Source: Symsagittifera roscoffensis
Lineage: Eukaryota; Xenacoelomorpha; Acoela; Convolutidae
Direction of reading: 5' to 3'
Assembly: GCF_963678635.1 (NCBI RefSeq)
Contig: NC_087068.1
Coordinates: 40,573,649-40,637,648 of the forward strand
DNA length: 64,000 bases
Below, in pieces: positions 49,301-63,600 of the stretch; within the stretch, counting starts at the first letter, position 1, and the number at the start of each line of letters is the position of its first letter. The notes beneath the pieces are model-generated. The model saw nothing but the letters and a program-made list of their open reading frames with translations. It did no database searches and was not told the DNA's origin. The translations under genes were made by a program, and so were the position numbers.

Positions 49301-50054
49301 ATAGGTCGATTCAGGGTCGGCTTGGTCAAAAGTAAGTCGCTTCATGGTCGAGAAATTAAACGATGCAGGGTCGGCTTGGTCAAAAGTAAGTCGCTGCATG
49401 GTCGAGAAATAAAACTATGCAGGGTCGGCCTGGTAAGTCGCTGTGTGGTCAAGAAAAAAACGCGGTGTGATTCAAAAAATCAAGCCGCTGCAGGGTCAAA
49501 AAAGAGTCGTGGTATGGTCGAAAAGTAAGTCATGGAATGTTCGACAAAAAAAAGCAATATGGTCGAATTTTTGACGCGGTGAACCAAAATTTTTATATCG
49601 CGGTATGGCAACAAAATGGCGCTACGGTGGAAAAAAAACGCAGCGTGATCGAAAACTAGGTTTTGCTGCAGGGTCGAAAAAAAACTGGCGCCATGCTTGA
49701 AAAAAAATTGTAGCATGGGCGAAAAATAAATCGCAGCATGCCAAAAAAAAATTGAGACATGGTCGAAAAATAAATCGCGGCATGCCAAAAAAATATCGCG
49801 GCATGGTCGGGAAAATAACGAGGTGTGACCGAAAAAGATCGAAGCAGGTTCAAAAAAAATTGTCGAAAAGGTCGAGGCATGGTTGAAAAATAATTCGTGG
49901 CTTCGTCAAAAGCAAAATGCGGCATGGTCGAAAAATTATTTTTTGCAGGGCCGAAAAACAAAATGAGGCAGGGTCAAATGTTAGGTAGCGGATGGTCGGT
50001 AAATAAATCGCGGCAAGCGAAAAAAAATCGCGGTATGGTCGACAAATAAAACCA

Positions 50055-50290
50055 GAAATCAAGTTGAAAATACCCATTGTAAAGAATAAGAAACCAAAAT
50101 CAAGTTGAAAATACCCATTGTAAAGAAGAAGAAACTAACTACTGTAACGCACTGATAGATGTGTTTCCTTTAAACTATTTAAGTCTCCGAAGCCGAGTGA
50201 AGATAGCAATCCAAACGCAAGGATCTATCTCAATCTGTTTAAGTTTGCCATCGGAGACACAAATAAAAATTGTGGACTGGAAATTGAATT
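50055..50290. other. Non-satellite insert in block B
   Basis: About 240 bp lack the monomer. It starts with two 41-bp direct repeats (CAAGTTGAAAATACCCATTG at 50060 and 50101) and then has balanced, single-copy-looking sequence with an 8-bp inverted pair, GTCTCCGA and TCGGAGAC. On the minus strand a 43-codon frame runs from 50306 to the stop at 50175. It includes CVSDGKLKQIEIDPCVWIAI but has no ATG. It may be a captured gene fragment or the remains of a transposon. Confidence 0.5.
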
Positions 50291-51061
50291 TATGGTCGAT
50301 CCAGGGTTAACCTGTAGCATCAAAAAAAATTGCGCAGCGGTCGAAAAATAAAAGACAGTGTGATCAAAAGCCATGTTTTGCTGCAGGGTCGAAACAAATT
50401 GGCGGCATGGTTGAAAAATAAGTCATGGTATTGTCGAGAAAGAAATCGCGGCATGCCAAAAAATATAACGCGGCATGGTCGAAAAATAAACCGCGGCAAG
50501 CGAAAAAAAAATCGCGGTATGGTCGACAAATAATACAAAAAAATGACCGAAAGTAAGTTGTTGCAGGGTCAAAAAAATTAAGGGCGAGTTTGAAAATAAG
50601 TCTTGTTATAAACAAAAAATAAGGCGTGGCTTGATTGAAAAAAAATTCACTACATGGTTAAAAAATACGGTAAGATTGAGAAATAGAGGTGGCGTGATCG
50701 AAAAATAGATCAGGGCAGCGTAAAAAAAAAGTCGTGGCATAGACAAAAAAGGGTCGTGGCGTGGTCAGAACAAAAACGAGGTGTGACCGAAAAATAGGTC
50801 GCTGCAGATTCTAAAAAGTGGTCGAAAAACTTGCGGCATGGTCGAAAAATAATTCGTTGATTTGTCAAAAGCAGAGTGCGGCATGGTCGAGAAATAATTT
50901 GTCGCATGGCCGAAAAACAAAACGCGGCATAGTCAAAATTTAGGTCGCGGCCTGGTCAAAAAATAGGTCCTGGTGCTGCAGGGTTGAAAATTCAGTCGCG
51001 CCAAAATAAAAACTAATTTGCGACAAGCTCGAAAAATAATAAAAACGCAAGAATTAAAACG

Positions 51062-51650
51062 GGGCATAGTCGAAATTTAGGTCGCGGCCTGGACCAAAAT
51101 TAAATCGGGGCATGTCAAAAACTAAATTGTGACCTGGTCGAAAAAACGCGTTGTGATCGAAAAAGAGGTTGCTGCAGGTTGGAGAAAAGTCGCGGTAATG
51201 TTAAAAAAATAAGTCGTGGCATGGTCAAAAAATAATAAAAACGCAAAAATCAAAACGGGGCATAGTCGAAATTTAGGTCGCGGCCTGGACCAAAATTAAA
51301 TCGGGGCATGTCAAAAACTAAATTGTGACCTGGTCGAAAAAACGCGTTGTGATCGAAAAAGAGGTTGCTGCAGGTTGGAGAAAAGTCGCGGTAATGTTAA
51401 AAAAATAAGTCGTGGCATTGTCAAAAAATAATCAAAACGAGAAAATCAAGACAGGGCATAGTCGAAAATTAGGTCGCGGCCTGGACGAAAAATAAATCGC
51501 GGCATGTCAAAAAATAAATTGCAACCTGGTCGAAAAAGAAACGCGCCGTGGTGAAAGAGAGGTTGCTGCAGGGCGGAAAAAAATGGCGGTAAGCTTGAAA
51601 AAAAGTTGTGGCATGGACAAACAAATAATTCGTGGCTTTGTCAAAAAAAA
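51062..51650. repeat. 196-bp units inside block B
   Basis: Three tandem units begin at GGGCATAGTC at 51062, 51258 and 51454. Two more occur at about 52445 and 52641 in the next larger unit. Each is made of about eight 23-bp monomers plus AAAACGCAAAAATCAAAAC-type sequence. Confidence 0.8.
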
Positions 51651-53830
51651 CGCGGCATGGCCAAAACATAAATCGCGGTTTGCCAAAAAACATATCGCGG
51701 CATAGCAAAAATTGCGCCGCGGTCGAAAAATAAAAGACAGTGTGATCAAAAGCTATGTTTTGCTGCAGGGTCGAAAAAAATTGGCGGCATGGTCGAAAAA
51801 TAAGTCATGGCATTGTCGAGAAAGAAATCGTGGCATGCCAAAAAATATAACGCGGCATGGTCGAAAAATAAATCGCGGCAAGCGAAAAAAAAAATCGCGG
51901 TATGGTCGACAAATAATACAGAAAAATGACCGAAAGTAAGTTGTTGCAGGGTCAAAAAAATTAAAGGCGAGTTTGAAAATAAGTCTTGTTATAAACAAAA
52001 AATAAGGCGTGGCTTGATTGAAAAAAAAATCACTACATGGTTAAAAAATACGGTAAGATTGAGAAATAGAGGTGGCGTGATCAAAAAATAGATCAGGGCA
52101 GCGTAAAAAATAAGTCGTGGCATAGACAAAAGTGGGTCGTGGCGTGGTCAGAACAAAAACGAGGTGTGACCGAAAAATAGGTCGCTGCAGGTTCTAAAAA
52201 GTGGTCGAAAAGCTTGCGGCATGGTCGAAAAATAATTCGTTGATTTGTCAAAAGCAGAGTGCGGCATGGTCGAGAAATAATTTGTCGCATGGCCGAAAAA
52301 CAAAACGCGGCATAGTCGAAATTTAGGTCGCGGCCTGGTCAAAAAATAGGTCCTGGTGCTGCAGAGTTGAAAATTCAGTCGCGCCAAAATAAAAACTAAT
52401 TAGCGACAAGCTCGAAAAATAATCAAAACGCAAAAATCAAAACGGTACATAGTCGAAAATTAGGTCGCGGCCTGGACCAAAATTAAATCGGGACATGTCA
52501 AAAACTAAATTGCGACCTGGTCAAAAAAACGCGTTGTGATCGAAAAAGAGGTTGCTGCAGGTTGGAGAAAAGTCGCGGTAATGTTAAAAAAATAAGTCGT
52601 GGCATGGTCAAAAAATAATCAAAACGAGAAAATCAAGACAGGGCATAGTCGAAAATTAGGTCGCGGCCTGGACGAAAAATAAATCGCGGCATGTCAAAAA
52701 CTAAATTGCAACCTGGTCGAAAAAGAAACGCGCCGTGGTGAAAGAGAGGTTGCTGCAGGGCGGAAAAAAATGGCGGTAAGCTTGAAAAAAAGTTGTGGCA
52801 TGGATAAACAAATAATTCGTGGCTTTGTCAAAAAAAACGCGGCATGGCCAAAACATAAATCGCGGTTTGCCAAAAAACATATCGCGGCATAGCAAAAATT
52901 GCGCCGCGGTCGAAAAATAAAAGACAGTGTGATCAAAAGCTATGTTTTGCTGCAGGGTCGAAAAAAATTGGCGGCATGGTCGAAAAATAAGTCATGGCAT
53001 TGTCGAGAAAGAAATCGTGGCATGCCAAAAAATATAACGCGGCATGGTCGAAAAATAAATCGCGGCAAGCGAAAAAAAATCGCGGTATGGTCGACAAATA
53101 ATACAAAAAAATGACCGAAAGTAAGTTGTTGCAGGGTCAAAAAAATTAAGGGCGAGTTTGAAAATAAGTCTTGTTATAAACAAAAAATAAGGCGTGGCTT
53201 GATTGAAAAAAAATTCACTACATGGTTTAAAAAAATACGGTAAGATTGAGAAATAGAGGTGGCGACAAAAAAAATTGATCAGGACATGGTAAAAAAGAAG
53301 TCGCGGTATATATAAAAGTGGGTCGCGGCATGGTCGGGAAGAAAGCGAGGTGTGACCGAAAAATAGAGTTCTGCAAGTCAAAAAAAACTTGTCGAAAAGG
53401 TCGCGGCATGGTCGAAAAATAATTCACTACATTAATAAAAAAGGCGGTAAGATCGAAAAGAAGAGTTGGCGTGATCGAAAAATAGATCACGGCATGGTAA
53501 AAAAGGAGTCGCGGCATAGACAAAAGCGGGTGGCGGCATAGTCGGAAAATAAAACGAGGTGTGACCGAAAAATAGGTCACTGCAGGATCAAAAAGGTTGC
53601 GACATGTTTTTAAAAAAAATCGTTGCTTCGTCAAAAGCAAAATGTGGCATGGACGAAACATAAATTGTTGCATGACAGAAGACGAAAACGCGGCCTGGTC
53701 GAAAAATACTAGGTCGCGGCCTGGTCGAAAGTTTAATCACAACGTGGTCGAAAAATAAAACGCGGCGTGATCAAAAAAATAGGTTACTGCTGGTTTAAAA
53801 AAAAGGGTTGCACGCTTGAAAAATAAGTCG
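51454..53830. repeat. 1187-bp duplicated unit in block B
   Basis: Landmarks recur at a 1187-base offset: GGGCATAGTC at 51454 and 52641, and TCGAAAAATAAAAGACAG at 51723 and 52910. A third copy of the last landmark is at 50341, 1382 bases earlier. Identity between the copies is very high by eye until about 53250. Confidence 0.8.
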
Positions 53831-53839
53831 TGTCATGGT

Positions 53840-56800
53840 CGAAAAATATTTCGTGGCTTGGTCAAAAACTAATTGCGGTATCGTCGAAAAACAATGTGTG
53901 GCATGGTTGAAAACCAAAAACGCGACATGAACGGAAATGAGGTTGCTACAGCATCAAAAATAAGTCGCGCCATGGTAAAACTAAGTCGCCGATAGGTTGA
54001 AAAATAGTTTGTTGCATGATCGAAAATTAAAACACGGCATGGCCGAAAAATATATCGCGTATGGGCATGGCAACAAAAAAGCGCCGCGGTCGGAAAATAA
54101 AACGCAGCGCGCATTGTGATCATAAACTAGATTTTGCTCCAGGGTCGAAAAAAAATTGACTGCATGATGAAAAATAGGTCGTGGGATGGTCGGAAAATAG
54201 TTTGTGGCTTGCCAAAAACAAATGCGTCATGGTTGAAAAACAAAACGCGGCATGAACGGGAATAAGTTTGCAACAGCATCAAAAATAAGTCGCGCCATGG
54301 TGAAACTAAGTCGCCGCTAGGTTGAAAAATAGTTTGTTGCATGATCGAAAATTAAACACGGCATGGCCAAAAAATATGTCGCTTATGCCAAAAAGAATAT
54401 CGGGAAAGGGCAACAAAATTGCACCGCTGTCGAAAAAAAAACGCAGCGTGATCGAAAACTAGGTTTTGCTGCAGAGTCGAAAAAAACTGGGTGCATGGTG
54501 AAAAATAGGTCGTAGCAGGGTCAAAAAAAGTCGCGGCATGTCAAAAAACAAAAAACAAAACGCGTTATGGTCAAAAAATAAATCGCGGCTGGCCAAAAAA
54601 AATATCGCGATTTGAACGAGAAAAATAAAACAAGAAATGAAAAAATAAAATGCCGCAGGTTCGAAAAATGACGGCGTGGTTGGAAATAAGTCTTGTCGTA
54701 CTCAAAAAAAGTCGTGGCTTGATTGAAAAATAATTCACTGAATGGTTAAAAACATGCGGTAAGATTGAGAAATAGATCACGGCATGGTAAAAAAGAAGTC
54801 GCGGCATAGACACAAGTGGGTCGCAGCATGGTCGGAAAAAAAAGAGGTGTGACCGAAAAATAGTTCGCTGCAGTGTCAAAAAATGAGTCGCGCCATGGTA
54901 AAAAATAAGTCGTAGCATGGTCAAAAATTAATTTGTTGCATGGTCCCAAAACAAAACGCGGTATAGTCGAAAATTAGGTCGCGCCATGGCAAAAAAAATC
55001 GCGGCATGCTCGAAAAATAAAACGCGGCATGAACGAAAATAAGGTTGCTGCAGGGTAGAAAAGTATGTCGCACCATGGTAGAAACTAAGTCGTGGCAAGG
55101 TCGAAAAATAATTTGTTGCATGGTCAAAAAAATAAACGAGGCATAGCCAAAAATTAGGTCGCGGCCTCGTCGAAAAATTAATTACAACGTGGTCGAAAAA
55201 TAAAACGCGGCGTGATCAAAAAATAAGTTACTGCATGTTTAAAAAAAAGGAGCGGCACGCTTGAAAAATAAGTCGTGTCATGGTCGAAAAATAATTCGTG
55301 GCTTCGGCAAAAACTAAGTGCGGCATGGTCGAAAAAAATTTGTGGCATGGTTGAAAAACAAAACGCGGCATGAACGGAAATAAGGTTGCTGCAGCATCAA
55401 AAATAAGTCGCGCCATGGTAAAACTAAGTCGCCGCTAGGTTGAAAAATAGTTTGTTGCATGATCGAAAATTAAACGCGGCATGGCCGAAAAATAAATCGC
55501 TTATGCCAAAAAGAACATCGGGGCATGGTAACAAAAATGCGCCGCGGTCGAAAAAAAAACGCAAGGTGATCAAAAACTAGGTTTTGCTTCAGGGTCGAAA
55601 AAAAGTGCTGCATGCTGAAAATAGGTCGTGTCATGGTCGAAAAATATTTCGTGGCTCCGTCAAAAACTAATTGCGGTATCGTCGAAAAACAATGTGTGGC
55701 ATGGTTGAAAAACTAAACGCAACATGAACGAAAATAAGGTTGTTACAGCGTCGAAAATAAGTCGCGCCATGGTAAAACTAAACCGCTGCTAGGTCGAAAA
55801 AAAAAGTTGTTGCATGATCGAAAATCAAAACGCGGCATGGCCAAAAAATATTTCGCGGTATGCCAAAAAAAATCGGGACATGGTAACAAAAGTGCGCCGC
55901 GGTCGAAAAATAAAACACGCGTGATAAAAAGCTAGATTTGCTCCAGGGTCGAAAAAAAAGGGCTGCATGATGAAAAATAGGTCGTGGGATGGTCGGAAAA
56001 TAAATTGTGGCTTGTCAAAAACAAATGCGTCATGGTAGAAAATCAATTTGTGGCATTGTTGAAAAAAAAACGCGCCATGAACGGAAAAAAGGTTGCTACA
56101 GGATCAAAAATATTTCGCACCATGTTAAAACTAAGCCGCCGCTAGGTCAAAAAATAAATTGTTAGATGATCGAAAAACAAAACGCGACATGACCGAAAAA
56201 TGAATCGCGTATGCCAAAAATAATATCGGGACATGGCAACAAAATTGCACCGCTGTAGAAAAATAAAACGCAGCGTGATCGAAAACTAGGTTTTGCTGCA
56301 GGGTCGAAAAAAAACTGGGTGCATGGTGAAAAATAAGTCGTAACATGGTCAAAAAAAGCCGCGGCATGTCAAAAAAAAAAAACAAAATGCGTTATGGTCG
56401 AGAAACAAATCGCGGCTGGCCAAAAAAAATATCGCGACTTGGTCGAGAAAATTAAAACAAGAAATGAAAAAATTAAGATGCCGCAGGCTCGAAAAATGAC
56501 GGCGTGGTTGGAAATAAGTCTTGGCATACTCAAAAGAAAAGTTGTGGCTTGATTGAAAAATAATTCACTGAATGGTTAAAAATATGCGGTAAGATTGAGA
56601 AATAGATCACGGCATGGTAAAAAAAGAAGTCACGGCATAGACACAAGTGGGTCGCAGCATGGTCGGAAAAAAACGAGGTGTGACCAAAAAATAGTTCGCT
56701 GCAGTGCCGAAAAATAAGTCGCGCCTGCAAGGTCGAAAAAAACTGAGTGCATGATGAAAAATAAGTCGTAGCATGGTCGAAAATTAATTTGTTGCATGGT

Positions 56801-59800
56801 CCCAAAATAAAACGCGGTTAAGTCGAAAATTAGGTCGCGCCATGGCAAAAAATCGCGGCATGCTCGAAAAATAAAACGCGGCATGAACGAAAATAAGGTT
56901 GAGGCAGGGTAGAAAAAATATGTCGCGCCATGGTAGAAATTAAGTCGTGGCGAAGTCGAAAAATAATTTGTTGCATGGTCAAAAAAATAAACGCGGCTTA
57001 GCCAAAAATTAGGTCGCGGCCTCGTCGAAAAATTAATTACAACGTGGTCGAAAAATAAAACGCGGCGTGATCAAAAAATAAGTTACTGCATCTTTAAAAA
57101 AAAGGAGCGGCACGCTTGAAAAATAAGTCGTGTCATGGTCGAAAAATAATTCGTGGCTTCGGCAAAAACTTAGTGCGGCATGGTCGAAAAAAATTTCGTG
57201 GCATGGTTGAAAAACAAAATGCGGCATGAACGAAAATAAGGTTGAGGCAGGGTAGAAAAAATATGTCGCGCCATGGTAGAAATTAAGTCGTGGCGAAGTC
57301 GAAAAATAATTTGTTGCATGGTCAAAAAAATAAACGAGGCATAGCCAAAAATTAGGTCGCGGCCTGGTCGAAAAATTAATCACAACGTGGTCAAAAAATA
57401 AAAAAGGGCGTGATTAAAAAATACGTTACTGCAGGTTTAAAAAAAGGGGCGGCCCGCTTGAAAAATAATTCGTGTCATGGTCGAAAAATAATTCGTGGCT
57501 TCGGCAAAAACTTAGTGCGGCATGGTCGAAAAAAATTTCGTGGCATGGTTGAAAAACAAAATGCGGCATGGCCGAAAAATAATTCGCGGTATGCCAAAAC
57601 AAATCGGGACATGGCAACAAAAATGCGCCGCGGTCGAAAAATAAAACGCAGCGTGATCAAAAACTAGATTTTGCTCCAAGGTCGAAAAAAAATGACTGCA
57701 TGATGAAAAATAGGTCGTGGGATGGTCGGAAAATAATTTGTGGCTTACCAAAAACAAATGCGTCATGGTAGAAAATCAATTTGTGGCATTGTTGAAAAAC
57801 AAAACGCGGCATGAACCGAAATATGGTTGCTACAGGATCAAAAAGAGTTCGCATGGTGCATGTTGCATGATGAAAAATAAGTCGTAGCATGGTCAAACAA
57901 AAAGTCGCGGCATGTCAAAAAACAAAACGCGTTATGGTCGAAAAACAAATCGCGGCTGGCCAAAAAAAATATCGCGATTTGGTCGAGAAAAATAAAACAA
58001 GGATTGAAAAAAATAAGTTGCCGCAGGTTCGAAAAATGACGGCGTGGTTGGAAATAAGTCTTGGCATACTCAAAAGAAAAGTCGTAGCTTGATTGAAAAA
58101 TATATCACTGAATGGTTAAAAATATGCGGTAAGATTGAAAAATAGATCACGGCATGGTAAATAAGAAGTCGCGGCATAGACACAAGAGGGTCGCAGCATG
58201 GTCGGAAGAAAACGAGGTGTGACCGAAAAAAAGTTCGCTGCAGTGCCGAAAATTAAATCGCGCCATGGTAAAAACTAAGTCGTGGCAAGGTCGCAAAAAA
58301 ATTTGTCGCGTAGTCGAAAATATAAACGCGGCATAGCCAAAAATTAGGTCACGGCCTGGACGATTGCTTAGTCGCGGGATGTCGAAAACTAAATCGCGAC
58401 CTGGTCGGAAAATAAAACGCAGCGTGGTCATAAACTAGGTTTTGCTCCAGGGTCGAGAAAAATTGACTGCATGATGAAAAATAGGTCGTGGCTTGTCAAA
58501 AACAAAATGCGTCATGGTCGAAAAACAATTTGTGGCATTGAAGAAAAAAAAAGGCATGAACGGAAATATGGTTGCTACAGGATCAAAAATATTTCGCGCC
58601 ATGTTAAAACTAAGCCGCCGCTAGGTCAAAAAATATTTTGTTGCATGATCGAAAATCAAAACGCGACATGGCCGAAAAATAAATCGCTTAAGCCAAAAAA
58701 AATATCGGGACATGGCAACAAAATTGCACCGCTGTCAAAAAATATAACGCAGCGTGATCGAAAACTAGGTTTTGCTGCAAGGTCGAAAAAAACTGGGTGC
58801 ATGGTGAAAAATAAGTCGTAGCAGTGTCGAAAAATAAGTCGCGGCATGTCAAAAAACAAAACGCGTCATGGTCGAAAAACAAATCGCGGCTTGCCAAAAA
58901 AATCGCAACTTGGTCGAGAAAAATAAAACAAGGAATGAACAAAAATAAGTTGCCGCAGGTTCGAAAAAATGACGGCGTGCTCGAAAATAAATCTTGGCAT
59001 ACTCAAAAGAAAAGTCGTGGCTTGATTGAAAAACAATTCATTGAATGGTTTAAAAAAATGAGGTAAGATCGAGAAAAAGATCACGGCATGGTAAAAAAGA
59101 AGTCGCGGCGTAGACAAAAGTGGGTCGCGGCATGGTCGGAAAAAAACAAGTTGTGACCGAAAAATTGTTCGCTGGAGTTTCGAAAAATAAGTCACGACAT
59201 GGTTGAAAAAAATTCGTGGCTTTGTCGACAAATAGAACGCAACATGGTAAAAACTAAGTAGCGGCATGGTCGAAAATTAATTTGTTGCATGGTCCCAAAA
59301 CAAAACGCGGTATAGTCAAAAATTAGGTCGCGCCATGGCAAAAAAAATCGCGGCGTGCTCGAAAAATAAAACGCGGCATGAACGAAAATAAGGTTGCTGC
59401 AGGGTAGAAAAATATGTCGCGCCATGGTAGAAACAAAGTCGTGGCAAGGTCGAAAAATAATTTGTTGCATCGTCAAAAAAATAAACGCGGCATAGCCAAA
59501 AATTAGGTCGCGGTCTGGTCAAAAATTTAATCACAACGTGGTCAAAAAATAAAACGCGGCGTGATCAAAAAATAGGTTACTGCAGGTTTTAAAAAAAGGG
59601 CGGCACTTTTGAAAAATAAGTCTTGTCATGGTCGAAAAATATTTCGTGGCTCCGTCAAAAACTAATTGCGGTATCGTCGAAAAACAATGTGTGGCAAGGT
59701 TGAAAAGCAAAACGCGACATGAACGAAAATAAGGTTGCTACAGCGTCGAAAAAAAGTCGCGCCATGGTAAAACTAAAAAAAAAAAAAAGTCGCGCCATGG

Positions 59801-61960
59801 TCGCGCCTGCTAGGTGGAAAAAAAAATTTGTTGCATAATCGAAAATCAAAACGCGGCATGGCCGAAAAATAATTCGCGGTTTGCCAAAAAAAATCGGGAC
59901 ATGGCAACAAAAAAGCGCCGCGCTTGGAAAATAAAACGCAGCGTGATCATAAACTAGGTTTTGCTCCAGGGTAAAAAAAAATTGACTGCATGATAAAAAA
60001 TAGGTCGTGGGATGGTCGGAAAATTATTTGTGGCTTGCCAAAAACAAATGTGTCATGGTAGAAAATCAATTTGTGGCACTGTTGAAAATCAAAACGCGGC
60101 ATGAACGGAAATAAGGTTGCTACAGGATCAAAAATAATTCGCGCCATGTTAAAACTAAGCCGCCGCTAGGTCAAAAAATCAATTGTGGCATGATCGAAAG
60201 TCAAAACGCGACATGGCCGAAAAATGAATCGCGTATGCCAAAAAGAATATCGGGGCATGGCAACGAAATTGCACCGCTGTCGAAAAATAAAACGCAGCGT
60301 GATCGAAAACTAGGTTTTGTTGCAGGGTCGAAATAAAACTGGGTGCATGGTGAAAAATAAGTCGTAGCATGGTCAAACAAAAAGTCGCGGCATGTCAAAA
60401 AACAAAACGCGTTATGGTCGAAAAACAATTCGCGGCTAGCCAAAAAAAATATCGCGATTTGGTCGAGAAAAATAAAACAAGGATTGAAAAGAATAAGATG
60501 TCGCAGGTTCGAAAATTGACGGCGTGGTTGGAAATAAGTCTTGGCATACTCAAAAGAAAAGTCGTGGCTTGATTGAAAAACATATCACTGAATGGTTAAA
60601 AATATGCGGTAAGATTGAGAAATAGATCACGGCATGGTAAAAAAAGAAGTCGCGGCATAGACACAAGTGGGTCGCAGCATGGTCGGAAAAAAACGAGGTG
60701 TGACCGAAAAAATGTTCGCTGAAGTGCCGAAAAACAAGTCGAGCCATGGTAAAAACTAAGTCGTGGCAAGGTCGCAAATTAATTTGTTGCGTGGTCGAAA
60801 ATATAAACGCGGCATAAATCGCGACCTGGTCGAAAAAAAAACGCAGCGTGATCATAAACTAGGTTTTGCTCCAGAGTCGAGAAAAATCGACTGCATGATG
60901 AAAAATAGGTCGTGGGATGGTCGGAAAATAATTCGTGGCTTGTCAAAAACAAAATGCGTCATGGTCGAAAAACAATTTGTGGCATTGTTGATAATCAAAA
61001 CGCGACATGGCCGAAAAATAAATCGCTTATGCCAAAAAAAATTTCGGGACATGGCAACAAAATTGCACCGCTGTCGAAAAAAAAACGCAGCGTGATCGAA
61101 AACTAGGTTTTGCTGCAGGGTCGAAAAAAAATTGGGGCATGGTGAAAAATAAGTCGTAGCATGGTCGAAAAATAAGTCGTGGCATGTCAAAAAATAAAAC
61201 GCGTCATGGTCGAAAAACAAATCGTGGCTTGCCAAAAAAAATATCGCGATTTGGTCGAGAAAAAAAACAAGGAATGAACTAAAATAAGTTGCCGCAGGTT
61301 CGAAAAAATGACGGCGTGGTGGAAAATAAGTCTTGGCATACTCAAAAGAAAAGTCGTGGCTTGATTGAAAAATAATTCTTTGAATGGTTTAAAAAAATGC
61401 GGTAAGATCGAGAAATAGATCACGGCATGGTAAAAAAGAATTCGCGGCGTAGACAAAAGTGGGTCGCGGCATGGTCGGAAAAAAACAAGTTGTGACCGAA
61501 AAATATTTCGATGGAGTTTCGAAAAATAAGTCACGACATGGTTGAAAAACATTCGTGGCATTGTCGAAAAATAGAACGCCACATGTTAAAAACTAAATCG
61601 CGGCGTTGTCGAAAATTAATTTGTTGCATGGTCCCAAAACGAAACGCGGTATAGTCGAAATTTAGGTCGCGCCACTGCAAAAAAAATCGCGATTGCTCGA
61701 AAAATAAAACGCGGCATGAACGAAAATAAGGTTGCTGCAGGGTAGAAAAATATGTCGCGCCATGGTAGAAATTATGTCGTGGCAAGGTCGAAAAATAATT
61801 TGTTGCATGGTCAAAAAAATAAACGAGGCATAGCCAAAAATTAGGTCGCGGCCTCGTCGAAAAATTAATTACAACGTGGTCGAAAAATAAAACGCGGCGT
61901 GATCAAAAAATAAGTTACTGCATCTTTAAAAAAAAGGAGCGGCACGCTTGAAAAATATGT
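53840..61960. repeat. Irregular longer units in block B
   Basis: A 400-bp string of monomers carrying AGGTTTTGCTGCAGGGTCGA, AAATAGATCACGGCATGGTA and GAGGTGTGACCGAAAAATAG recurs with the middle landmark near 54771, 56601, 58141, 59070, 60621 and 61413. The spacing varies from about 0.8 to 1.8 kb, so unequal exchange with deletions is likely. Confidence 0.7.
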
Positions 61961-62089
61961 CGCGCCATGGTAGAAATTATGTCGTGGCAAGGTCGAGAAA
62001 TAATTTGTTGCATGGTCGAAAAAATAAACGCGGCATAGCCAAAAATTAGGACGGGGCTGGACGATAACTTTCGCGGCATGTCTGAAACT

Positions 62090-63600
62090 AAATCGCGACC
62101 TTGTCGAAAAATGAAACGCGGCGTGATCCGAAAAATAGGTCGCTGCAGGGTAAAAGAATAAGTCGCGGCATGGTTGAAAATTGAATCGTGGCTTGTTTGA
62201 ACAATTAATCGTGGTGTGGGCGAAATATAAACCGCGGCATGGTCGAAAGTAAGTCGTGGCATGGTTAAAAAGAATTCAAGGCATATCGGAAAAAAACGAT
62301 ACAGTTGAAAAATACGTCGTAGCAAGTTCGGAAAATTAGCGAACCAGTCGAAATATATGTCGCTGCATGATCGAAAAAAACAAAGTATGATCGAAAAATA
62401 GGTCGCAGAAAATTTTTAAAAAATCACGCGATGGTCGAATGAAGGGAGCGAGGTCAAAAAATAAAACAGAGTGTGACCCAAAAATAGGTCGTGGCTTGGT
62501 CAAAAAACAGGTCCGGGTATAATCAAATTACTGCCTGATCGAAAAATAGGTCAATGCATGATCAAAAAAAAATAAGTCATGGCATGGTCGAAAATAGTTT
62601 GTGGCTTCATCAAAATCAAAATTCGGCATGGTCGAAAAACAAAAAATTGCCTGGTCAAAAAAATAGGTCGCGGCTTGGCAAAAAAATAAATCGCGAGGTC
62701 AAAAAATAAAACAGAGTGTGACCCAAAAATAGGTCGTGGCTTGGTCAAAAAACAGGTCCGGGTATAATCAAATTACTGCCTGATCGAAAAATAGGTCAAT
62801 GCATGATCAAAAAAAAATAATTCATGGCATGGTCGAAAATAGTTAGTGGCTTCATCAAAATCAAAATTCGGCATGGTCGAAAAACAAAAAATTGCCTGGT
62901 CAAAAAAATAGGTCGCGGCTTGGCAAAAAAATAAATCGCGGTATGCTCGAAAAAAAAACGGCATGAGCGAAAATAAGTTTGCTGCAGAGACGAACAATAT
63001 GTCGCGCAAAGGTAAGATTTAAGTCGTGGCAAAGTTGAAAAATAATTTGTTGCATGGTCGGAAATCAAAACGCGGCTTAGCGGAAAATTAGGTCGCGGCC
63101 TGGACGAAACTAAGTCGCGGCATGTCAAAAAGTAAATCGCGACCTGTTCGAAAAATGAAACGCGGTGTGATCAGAAAAATAGGTCGCTGCAGGGTAAAAG
63201 AATAAGTCGCGGCATGGTTGAAAAATGAATCGTGGCTTGTTTGAACAATTAATCGTGGTGTGGGCGAAACATAAACCGCGGCATGGTCGAAAGTAAGTCG
63301 TGGCATGGTTAAAAAGAATTCAAAGCATATCGGAAAAAAACGATACAGTTGAAAAATACGTCGTAGCAAGTTCGGAAAATTAGCGAACCAGTCGAAATAT
63401 ATGTCGCTGCATGATCGAAGAAAACAAAGTATGATCGAAAAATAGGTCGCGGAAAACTTTTAAAAAATCACCCGATGGTCGAAAAAAGGGAGCGAGGTCA
63501 AAAAATAAAACAGAGTGTGACCCAAAAATAGGACGTGGCTTGGTCAAAAAACAGTTCTCGGTATAATCAAATTACTGCCTGATCGAAAAATAGGTCAATG
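62090..63600. repeat. 1044-bp and 245-bp duplications at the end of block B
   Basis: GGTCGCTGCAGGGTAAAAGA occurs at about 62138 and 63182, an offset of 1044. A smaller unit beginning AGGTCAAAAAATAAAACAGA occurs at 62451, 62696 (offset 245) and 63495. The 245-bp tandem is present in the first large copy only. Confidence 0.8.
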
